Assembly (NCBI RefSeq): GCF_003254395.2
Contig: NC_037640.1
Span: forward strand, 1,329,501 to 1,393,500
DNA length: 64,000 nt
Direction: 5' to 3'
Source of the DNA: Apis mellifera
Lineage: Eukaryota; Arthropoda; Insecta; Hymenoptera; Apidae
Shown: one piece after another, positions 54,954 to 64,000 of the stretch
How the letters are laid out: every line of letters starts with the position of its first letter
How positions within the stretch are numbered: the first letter of the stretch is position 1
Notes under the pieces: model-generated
Told to the model about the DNA's origin: nothing
The model's database searches: none
Seen by the model: only the letters and a program-made list of their open reading frames with translations
Made by a program: the position numbers and the translations under genes

Positions 54954-55344
54954 CTTGATTCGAAGGTGGTCGATGCGAGAATCTGGAGCAAGTCCGTGGC
55001 AAAAAATCCACAATTACCGTGCTCACAATTCTTTTCGAGAAAATTCAGCTTCGAACATTCGTCTATCTATCGACTAGACGATTTTAATGGTGTTTGGATT
55101 GGCATATCTTGCATGAATACGAGATAGAACGTGTAGAAACGAGGAGGAGCGTAATCAAGGAAGCGGGTGAAAGAAAGGAATCTTAGATCGTGGACAGAGA
55201 AGATTGTAAAGTGCGAGAGAATAGTATAGGGAAGGGTGGAACAAAGATGAAAATAAAGAAAGAAAGAGAAGAGAGCAAAAGATGCGAAATATGGGATGAG
55301 ACAAAGATAAAAGTAAACAGACGGTTACACTGATAGAAAGAAAC

Positions 55345-55380
<36 letters not shown>
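55345..55380. repeat. (GA)n microsatellite in exon 1
   Basis: GA repeats with two AAG interruptions. On the transcribed minus strand this is a CU tract in the 5'UTR. Confidence 0.9.
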
Positions 55381-55382
<2 letters not shown>

Positions 55383-56174
55383 GGAAGGGAAGAGAAGGAT
55401 GGACAACAAAAAATCGTCGGAGGTACGGCGAGATTTCGAGGCCAGATAAAGTTATATTCGGTGGTGATTGTCGGCGTCGATAAGGTAACTGGGAGAAATT
55501 GGGAGAGGAGAAGAGGAAGAGAAAAGCGAGGAGTGCGCGGGTCCGCGCAATTGAAACAAAAGGAGAAAATGTGACGCTCGAGACGGCGAGCGAACGCGAA
55601 CTAAGAAGGGCACGGGCTCGTCGGCTCGTCGCGCTCGACGTCGCGCTCGACGACGAGCGGCGCTTCCTTCGTTTCGACGGCGCAGGACAGACTGAAAACT
55701 CGCCGCCCGACGGCGCCCGACGACCGGCCACCACCACCTCACTCGTCAGCCCCCTCACCCCAACCCTTTTATCCGATCCATCCCGGCCGACTGTTCCGTT
55801 CTCTTGCAACTAGTACGCGTACCTTCCTTCCGTTCTACTGTCTCGTTCCCCTGTCCCGTTCTTCCGTTTCGCGCTCACTCTTCCACCGTTCCGCTCTTCC
55901 TTTCGACGCTCCAATTCCTCGTTCCGATCATTCGATTTTGTTTCCTTTTCTTTCCCTCCTCGCTCCCGTTCTTTTGTTTCGATAATGCGAGATTCTTTCA
56001 CTTTCTTCAAAAACGACGGCCTTCTCAAAACGACGTTACCTCTTCTCGAATGAAACTCGTCGTCGTTAACGCGACGCGATGTGACGCGACACGATGTGAG
56101 ACACGCGTTACACGACTATACGCCAACGGAAAACAAGGGGGTGCTTCTAGTCGCGGTCCATGTGCGGATCGGAG

Positions 56175-56186
56175 CGCGCATGCGCA
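56175..56186. promoter_or_regulatory. NRF-1/Ewg-type site CGCGCATGCGCA
   Basis: The 12 bases match the YGCGCAYGCGCR consensus of NRF-1 exactly; the insect homologue is Erect wing. It sits at the upstream edge of the CpG-rich first-exon block of the minus-strand gene, where such sites usually occur. Binding is inferred from the motif only. Confidence 0.5.
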
Positions 56187-56349
56187 GTAATAAATCTCCT
56201 TGCGAACTCCGCGAACCGCGCCACGACTGCTCGTTCGTGCATTACGACCGCTACGTGAACCGTCGCGTCTCCTCTAATTTTCCCGCGCCCCACAGATTAA
56301 CAGATCAAGTTCAATATATAAATCCAGGTCAAATTCAATGTTAAAAGGT

Positions 56350-59300
56350 AATTCCATGGTAGATGTTATTTATGAAATAACGTGCGTGGAATACTTGATT
56401 TTAAACTTTGAAATAAATACTTTTTGTTGTAAATTTTGAAAATCTATTTTTAAGTACTTTGATGTTGGAATTAATCGAATCTCTTATAAATATTATATTA
56501 GATAAAGATCAAAAGGATACGATTCAACGAATTCTTATTATAAATTTTGAATTTTAGAAAATGATATAAACAATGAATAGGGTTATTTTATTCTAATATT
56601 TCTATTTCTAGTTGTTTAAATATAAAGGATAAAATATGAATATAGCATATCCATTTTATTTTTTAATCAAGAGATAAATAGAAAAATCGAAAAGTTGAAG
56701 AATTTTACATGAAATATATTGCATAAATATAAATATTATGAATCTTGTTAAAACTTTTTTACAAAGATAAAATCAGATTAGTACAAATTGTTTTTTGAAG
56801 AAAATAAGTTATAAAACAATGTTAAACATTATTTAATGGAAAAGTTTTATTAAACACAAACTTGTACAAGTGTAATAGATAATATCAGATAAAACAATGA
56901 CAAATAATTTATTTGTTTTGCAATAATCGTATATATAAATTGTGCTTTCTGGAACTATATAATAATGATGCATAATTAATGCATAAACATATCCATAAAG
57001 TCTTTAAAAAAAAATCTTCAAGAAATTTTAGTTAAAAATCAAATACCTTATATTTCTCTTATTTAATTTAATTTATCATTTCTCTTATTATATTATTATC
57101 AAAAATAGAAATAAAATCTTTATTAATATATTAAATCTTCAAATTTTCATTTTTAATAATAGTAATAATTATATAATTTAACATTTTTATTTTTTAAAAA
57201 TCATAAAATAAATTTCACTTTAATAAAAAATAGAAATTTTCTAAAAACTTTAAAACTATTAAAATTGAAGTATAAAAAGTCTATTAAATAAAAAAAAAAC
57301 AGAATTATCAATAATAATTGCTACAAGAGAATCATCATAATTAAAATATCAATCATTATCAAAATATTATATACAAAAAACGTAAAAATATATTTGTTTT
57401 TATGAAAATTAAAGAAAAATAATATTATTTTATAAAATAAATATATTTATTAATATATAATTAAATCATGTATCAGAATTACAATGTGCAAGAATTACTT
57501 TCCAATTAAAAATATTAATTTTAAATGAAAAATAATAAAATAAATTAATTAAATTTCAGTATTTGATTCTTTTTGGAAATATTTTCTTCATTTCTGAACA
57601 CAAGAATTCATTACATTCACTCTATTTAAAAAATTTCTTTTTTTCGAAATGTTCATGAAAATTTCGATTGTTCTTTAATATTCGAATTAATTTACAATTT
57701 ACTATTATAAGATCGATTAATTATATCATAAATGTTCAAAATATTCTGTGATAAAGAAAAAGTTGGTAAAAATTTGTCATGCCAAAATACGATTTTTCTT
57801 TTAGAAAACAAAAGAGAAATCGTGTCTTTCTTTTCTTCTTCGTTTTTCCTTTCGTCCTGCTTATACTTTTCTCATTTTTTTTCTTGTTTTTCTTCTTCAC
57901 AGTTGTTTCGAGAGCAACCCTTGGAAATTCACACGGGATGTAAACGTGGAGTATCGTCTTCGCAGTAGTTCTATCTTTAGATACTTGCGAGGACAAAGTA
58001 CGCGTGTGTCTCGCAAGAATTATTTATGCAGAACATATGCAACCAAAAAGAATCAAGCATTCCTCTATGTGAGCTGTCGCTTCGTTATTTTGGCTAATAT
58101 TATCTTGCTTGGGGGATGCTAATTTTGTTAACTTGGACCAAAAGATAAACGTTGTATCTGTCTTATTGGAAATCATAAATTTAACATCGCATAATTTATT
58201 ATAATTTACGTGGCAAGCTGTAATAAATGAAACATGTCGTTCATTTGTTTCATTTGTTTGAGCTCGATAGTAATGACACTAGCTATATTGTCACCAACTC
58301 AATATTCAATTTATTTCTTATCTGTATGTACTGTACCATAATGATACGAATCTATTTTTCTATTTGTATTACGTTGAAAGTACAGATACTCGACAAAAAT
58401 AAATAAGTAATGGATAAGAAAATGTTTTCTAAAAGAGGTGGGATTTAAGACTAAAATTTTAATTTTAACTATTATTAATTTTATTAATTTCTGAAATATT
58501 AATTAACAACTTTTGTACTGTATGTATGATGTTATATCTAGTTATATAATCTTCTTAATAATCATCAAATAATAAATAATATCTAATTAATTTCATATTT
58601 ATAAGTTATAAGTATAATTCATCTGATTATTCACTCTCAAGAAATTAAATATATTTGACTTACAAATAAACAAATAAATCAATGATATCAAGTATAAAAG
58701 AGAATAAAAAAAATAATAATTTGGAGATAGAAGTATTTGATGTGTAGATATAATGATTGATTTTCTGTATTGTATTATGTTAAAATTTAAAAACAATTTT
58801 TGTAAGCAACAATTTTTAGTCAATCATATTAATGATTTTTTAATGATTTTTTTGGAAGCAATTGAAGAAATACTTCATAGATAAGATTATATTTTTACAA
58901 ACTTCAATAGAATGTGATCAATTAAGAAATATGAGAACGTTCGTTTGGATTTGTTTGGAAAATTGATTCTAGAAATTAAAATAAAAGTTGGTTGATATAC
59001 AAAAAGATATATAAAAATTAATAATAAAATAATAAAATAAAATGCATGTTTTTTTAATTCAAAAACGATAATCAGCTTTTAATGGCTTGAATTTCAATAA
59101 TTTTTAACATAATTGTACTACATTTATAAGTAATAATAAATTTAATGAATCATTCATTTTGATCGTAAATTCATAATGTATTACGTATCGAAATTATACG
59201 GTAATATTGAAGTAACATAACACTAATATTAAAAACGATATTATTTAAAATTATTAAAATGAAAATTGACAAAAATAAAAAGTTTTTTATAACATTATCT

Positions 59301-59480
59301 CATTTATTTAATTTGCAAAATATTAAATTAAAAAAAGACCATTTCTCAGTTTAAGATATTCCTTTTAATTCTTCTATTATTCATTAATTCTTCGTATTTC
59401 GATAAATTATTGCAATACCCCGTTAATAATTTACAAACATATTAGTAACACACTTAGTAAATCATAAAATTGGATATAAA
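56350..59480. other. AT-rich flank upstream of the gene
   Basis: Only one small island (57.8-58.1 kb) breaks it. That island has a short hairpin: CTTGCGAGGACA (57984-57995) pairs with TGTCTCGCAAG (58007-58017) with one bulge. No exon is supported. Confidence 0.4.
58950..59030. repeat. Fold-back repeat, left-arm fragment
   Basis: GAAAATTGATTCTAGAAATT is followed by AAAATAAAAGTTGGTTGATA, as in the left arm of copies 3 and 6. The right arm is not seen. Confidence 0.4.
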
Positions 59481-59499
59481 ATACTCGGAAAAGGAGAAT

Positions 59500-60060
59500 A
59501 TCTGAAGGAACGCCCATTATCGAAAGTGGTGCTCAATTACGGTCTCACGTTTTGGAAAATCGTATCAGAAGGGATGAAGGAATTTCGAGGGATGCAACGA
59601 CAAGTCATTCCGTTTCTCGAGAGGATCGAGGTGATATGGGGGATGGCACAAAAACCACCACCCTAACGAACCTATTTACATTCGATAATTAAACGAATGC
59701 CCACGCAGCGAAGCGTGCACGAGCAAACTCGAAAACAAATCTGCACCCCAAACTCGACTCGTAGCTTTGACGTCTATCTCGACTAATAATGCAACTTTAA
59801 AACCCTCGCCCCCGTTTTCGTTGTCTAAGAAGTTTGAATGGACGAGTATGACTCAGGACCCATTGGTGGAGCGTACGAAATACAAGCTGTATTGTCCTGA
59901 CACCCCGCTCGATTACTGTGAGCGACGTAAGCGCGAGAAGAATAAAAGAAAGAGATAAAAAAAAAAAATACGCACAAGTTTGTTTGAACATGTCTCTTCT
60001 TCCTCTTCTTTTCGCTATTGATCTTGGTGATGATTTAAGTATACAGTTTGATTTATTTTT
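59500..60060. other. GC-normal island, no gene supported
   Basis: Short frames lie on both strands (plus 59767-59958, minus 59797-60063) with no coding character. This is candidate regulatory DNA. Confidence 0.3.
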
Positions 60061-60417
60061 CATCGATATTATGATATTTAATTTTTCTTTAATTTTTTTA
60101 AGGAAATATTTATATAATTTTCACTATTAAATATGTTAAATTTTTTCAGAAAATAAATAAGGAAATGACAGTGTTAGAAAATTAACAAATTATAAATTGT
60201 TCTGTTACACGTCAAATGAGTTGATGATTATCTATAAGAAAATTTATTTTTTCGATAATATTAAAAATCTAGAATATCATTCAAATATCATTTTGGAAAA
60301 GTAGAATAATAAATATTTTATCAGTAAAATAATATTAAAATATGACTTGCTATTCTAAAAAAATGAAATCATGATAATTTCAAAAAATCTAAAATTAGAT
60401 TTTTCTTTTAACATTCA

Positions 60418-60704
60418 TAAATATCTTTAAAAGATTGATTCTAAAAGGCATAATAAACACAAAAGTTGAAAAGATAATATTTGTTGAAATTTACTTATTA
60501 AATTATTAAGTAATTGAAACTTTTGAATGAAGTGAGATAGAACAAGACTATTCTATATTCCTCTTATTCTATTTCCGCTTCATCGAATACAAACTTAAAT
60601 TAAATTGTTCATATAATTCAACAGATAAGCTTTAATTAACATTTTTATATATGTACAGTAGCTTCTGGTCTCTAAAATTGATCATTGAAAAATAATCCAA
60701 TATA
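60418..60704. repeat. Fold-back (MITE-like) repeat, copy 7 (complete)
   Basis: The left arm has AAATATCTTTAAAAGATTGA and AATAAACACAAAAGTTGA, the centre TTCTATTTCCGCTTCATCGA, and the right arm GGTCTCTAAAATTGATCA. It is shifted towards AT relative to copy 5. Confidence 0.75.
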
Positions 60705-60839
60705 CAGGATGCAAATCTGCAAACAAACAAAAATAAAAGAAGAAGAAAAAAAAACAGAGTAGGTAAATAAAAAATTGTTTAGAAAAAGAATACATTATGT
60801 ACAGTTTTTTTTGCAAATTGGTGCATAAAATCATATGAA

Positions 60840-61045
60840 TGTGAATTTTAATTTTTTAAACAAAATTATATAATTTTTAATATTAATCGATGCAACACAT
60901 TATAGTTTATAAAGAATAATATTAATCTATTTACGTCAAAAAATTAATTTAAAATACATTTTAATTTGAAGTTTATAAAACTTATTGTAATATAAAAGGC
61001 AAGGAAAGCTTTATCCTCGTGTTTCATATGATAAATTTTAAATAA
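60840..61045. repeat. Second dispersed repeat family, copy C
   Basis: GAATTTTAATTTTTTAAACA, then ATTATATAATTTTTA and ATTAATCG, then GTTTCATATGATAAATTTTA about 175 bp later. Confidence 0.4.
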
Positions 61046-61799
61046 ATTTATTGCTTTTTTATTGCTCATCATTTATTATTTCATTGAAGTAATTAATTAT
61101 TCTTTTTATTTGTTTCTCCATTTCAGATAAAAAAAAGTCTTTAATCCTGTAGGAGAGACATGGGATAAACTCCAGATAAACATTTGACTAATGACCAACA
61201 GCAGTCAATTATTCCATACTAAGCCTTCCAAAATACCAACAGGAATTTACGACAGGATTAAATACTTTTTATTTAAATGAAAATAAGAAATAAAAATCCG
61301 AATTATTTTAAATGAAATAAAAAATCAATCAATTTTTATTTAAAATAAAAATATTTGTAAATGAATTTTAATATCTATTTAACAAATATATTATTTTGAA
61401 TGATTTATTAAATTTGACTATTTCAAATAATAATATAAAATAAAAAATAATAAATAATAAAATTCTTTGCAAATATGTACATATATATGTATATATCAAA
61501 AATTATAGATTAAAAAAAAATTATTGAAAAATAAAAATACTATAAAAAAAATATATGCTTTATATTTTTCTAATAAAATCAAATTAATAAATTAATAATA
61601 AATGCTAAATAAAATAATAAATATTAAAATTAAATTTATTCATTATGTGCATTATTATTCAAATATTATTATAAATAAAATAAGAATTTTATTTCAATAA
61701 TTATTTAAATAATAGTTTATTTCAACAGTGCTTTATTATGTTTATAATATATTTACATTATTTAAAATGATGTATCGATCATTTTCCACTTGATTAGCC

Positions 61800-62970
61800 C
61801 GTTGCTTGCTAATTATCACAGAAATGTCTCCAAATTCACTCTGCCAGCGAACACCGTTCGCAAACTGCCGCGAGCAATTCGTAAGCAATAGTATGGATCT
61901 GTTTTCTATAAACGAACTGTTTGCAAGATCGTCAATTAGTTGTAAACTGTATTCTGTGGACATTTGTGCGAACACTGCACAACTAGATCCACATTCATTG
62001 GATTTTCTATCCATATAATAAAAAATGGCGGATCAGATTGGATTGAAAATTATTGTCGAGATTTCTTAAAAATTCAACGAAATCCTTAAAAATTTCGAAA
62101 ATTAAAATATTTCTGAACTACATTCGTAACTTTTGATTAAAAATCGAAGGAACGCTCAATTTTATTAAAATTTAATAAAAAAAAAATAATCAATGAATTA
62201 TTCATAGTAATTATTCAACTTCGTATATTTAATTATTATTTTGTTTTATAATATTCCATCTCTAATGATCTTATCGATTATAACTCTCAAGAATCTTCTG
62301 AAATTCACAAGAATCTCGAAATTCTTGAAAATTCCAACATTCTCGAATTTTCTAAGATATTTTCGGATCTCGACTCGACCTGATTCCATCTTTCTACTAT
62401 TGAATTTCCAATATTTTCGGATTCTCGTATATCTCCACTGTATTTTAATTTTATTCGCAACAACGAACTAACAATATGAATATTCTTTGCGTATACGACA
62501 AATTGATCAGCGAATAACCTTTGCACATATTGTTCGCCTGTGAATCTTATACCATTTTTAGACTGCTATTCGAGTGAACAGCTTGCGAACTATTCATGAA
62601 ACAGCTCGTAGGTAGCGTAGATACTTCAGCAAATTGCAACTGGTAATAAATTCGCCTGGAAAACAAAAACAATTTTTACTCGAGAGAATAAGCAATGCGC
62701 AAGAAATATACAGAGAATCAAATAATCATTATCCAATTGTGTGCGAAACAATTCATACGTTATTTCATTCATTCTTTTACGAAATATCGTGAATAACGAA
62801 TTAACCAATAAATAATGTTTGCCAACAATCTTCGTGAACTGTTTTCGTTAATGAATAGATGCTTCATCTATACACGTTGCAACAGCTTGCAAATAGTTCG
62901 TAAGCAGCTTTAGCCAATGCATACGCAACATTACAGAGAGATAATCGGTAAACAACGAACTGGTTCGCGA
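61800..62970. repeat. Cluster of related GC-normal repeat units, possible degraded transposon
   Basis: Related units occur at 61855-61899, 62574-62640 and 62833-62920. They share CAGCTTGC(A/G)AA, TTCGTAAGCA and AGATRCTTCA..TTGCAAC motifs. GGATCAGAT at 62035-62043 recurs inverted as ATCTGATCC at 62985-62993. A further direct repeat, ATATTTTCGGAT(T)CTCG, lies at about 62355 and 62411. No transposase frame is visible. Confidence 0.4.
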
Positions 62971-63059
62971 CTGGCCAGTGTAGATCTGATCCATAAATCA
63001 CGAAAATTAAATTTTTAAAGAGCAAAAATAGTCTATCTATTTATATACCCTTTCCTTAT

Positions 63060-64000
63060 ATTCTTTCCATCTTGTTGATTAGTGAAATCGAGAGGGAGGG
63101 ACAAACTGGAGATAGAACAATATCCCTTCTATACGATAAGAATCAAAAATCGGAAATTGGATACGCGAAAGTTTCGGATTATAGGAGGAGAAGACGGTAT
63201 AGCCGTTTCCATTGGTTCGAACATTCGAGATTCGGACGCGCTTAACGACGAAACTTTTCGTAGGGATAGGCGAGCTTCGCGAGAAACCCGCTCGAGAAAA
63301 GGAAAAGTGGAAGGAAGACGGAGAACGATGAGCCACGAGAAAAAGAAAGAGAGAAAGAGGACGAGGAGGAGGAGGATAGGGCAGAGTTGTTTCAGGGCCG
63401 CTTGTAACTCGTTGCATTGGCAAACGAATAAACGAGAAAATAGGCAGGAAGAAATGAAAAGAATATAAAGTCAGGCAGAAGCGATGTAACGCGATGGAAC
63501 AGCATTGGCCGTGTTCCAGATTTCCCTAAAATCCCCACGGGAAAGCTATTTGCTGAAGTTATGGGGGAAAGGGGGGAAGAGGGAGGGGGAGAGGGGGAGG
63601 GGCAGGGTCGATACTCGGTTTCGCCGAGGATATAAGCGGATTTTTTTACACGCGCGATAATTGAAGCGCGCTCATTGTTTCCCTCGGCCGTGAGACCCTT
63701 TCCCGAGACCCCTCTTTATCCGCGCCCACCTTTCATCCGTGCCGGTCATTTTTCCTAAACAACGGCCACCGTTAATGGATAAACAGTCGACATAATGGTG
63801 TCTGGCGATTTCGAGCATTGTTTCAATTTATAGGTGCGTATTATACGTTCTCAAAGCTCGGACGACAAGCAATTTCGCTGTTCGATAGACCGGACGTAAC
63901 TCGAACGATGCCCCTACTGATTAATAAAATACACTCGTTTTCTCTCCTCTTGCGATGCGTCGACGCACGTTCTACATTATACCGTGCGCAAGTTTTGTAT
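63060..64000. other. Complex GC-normal island at the right edge
   Basis: This is one of the most GC-rich blocks in the window, with a G/A-rich core near 63560-63605. The open frames (plus 63082-63468, minus 63079-63423) start at non-ATG codons or are Arg/Lys-rich by composition. It is probably regulatory or the edge of a neighbouring gene outside the window. Confidence 0.3.

Larger units (their letters stand above)
54954..56200 (-). promoter_or_regulatory. CpG-rich promoter and non-coding first exon of the minus-strand gene
   Basis: This is the most CpG-dense block in the middle of the window and is followed on the minus strand by a good splice donor: CAAG then GTACGT, so the exon ends at 54954. 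The transcription start is not resolved; I place it loosely within 55.8-56.2 kb. A consensus NRF-1/Ewg site (56175-56186) lies at the upstream edge. The minus strand is pyrimidine-rich, with a (TC)n tract at 55345-55380. A long minus-strand open frame (55183-55809) begins at TTG, not ATG, and is mostly Ser/Leu/Phe from the CT tract, so I read the exon as 5'UTR. The block could in principle be a bidirectional promoter, but I see no convincing plus-strand exon beside it. Confidence 0.55.

Noticed and set aside
55183..55809. 208-codon minus-strand open frame in the first exon
   Set aside because: It begins at TTG and its second half is translated CT repeat; more likely 5'UTR.
63082..63468. 128-codon Arg/Lys/Glu-rich plus-strand frame
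   Set aside because: Its composition follows the purine-rich DNA, and the start codon is not ATG.
1..64000. tRNA genes
   Set aside because: I looked for GGTTCRANNCC-type B boxes on both strands and found none with a matching A box and acceptor stem.

Overview
The window looks like one stretch of an insect nuclear genome, most likely a bee or related hymenopteran. It is very AT-rich, with long A/T-only stretches broken every few kilobases by short CpG-containing islands of ordinary base composition. Introns are long and begin and end with normal GT/AG signals. There are dinucleotide microsatellites and no compact, operon-like gene packing. The species is inferred from composition and layout only; I cannot confirm it.

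The one gene I can assemble lies on the minus strand and spans about 46 kb. A CpG-rich promoter and first exon (about 54954-56200, carrying a consensus NRF-1/Ewg site) is followed by a second exon that opens the reading frame (47860-48598, proposed ATG at 48075). Two small coding exons (27127-27245 and 12616-12709) and a terminal exon (coding part 10589-10756, stop TAG at 10589-10591) follow. The four coding segments are 216, 119, 94 and 168 nt, with intron phases 0, 2 and 0. They join without a frame break into a 198-residue protein that I do not recognise. Its 3'UTR probably fills the island at about 9250-10588.

The rest is intron and flanking DNA. From left to right: a GC-normal island at the left edge with a possible minus-strand exon end (1-560); AT-rich sequence with an identical 149-bp tandem duplication (4567-4852); islands at about 4920-5830 and 7860-8340, the latter with a palindromic NRF-1/Ewg site; then the gene from 9.3 to 56.2 kb. 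Inside its introns are islands at about 19.0-19.96, 24.9-25.3, 26.4-27.3, 30.3-30.8, 31.3-31.8, 32.6-33.0, 36.0-37.25, 38.0-40.25, 41.25-41.8, 44.6-45.5, 46.7-47.2 and 50.85-52.7 kb. Upstream of the gene come AT-rich DNA, more islands (57.8-58.1, 59.5-60.0 kb), a cluster of related repeats (61.8-63.0 kb) and a complex non-coding island at the right edge (63.06-64.0 kb).

The clearest repeated element is a family of about 200-300-bp fold-back (MITE-like) elements. At least seven copies have both arms and two are one-armed fragments. A second, weaker dispersed repeat has three copies. I see no rRNA, tRNA or CRISPR array, no transposase gene, and nothing that looks viral or toxin-related. Most open frames in the islands lack an ATG or are low-complexity, and I do not call them genes.
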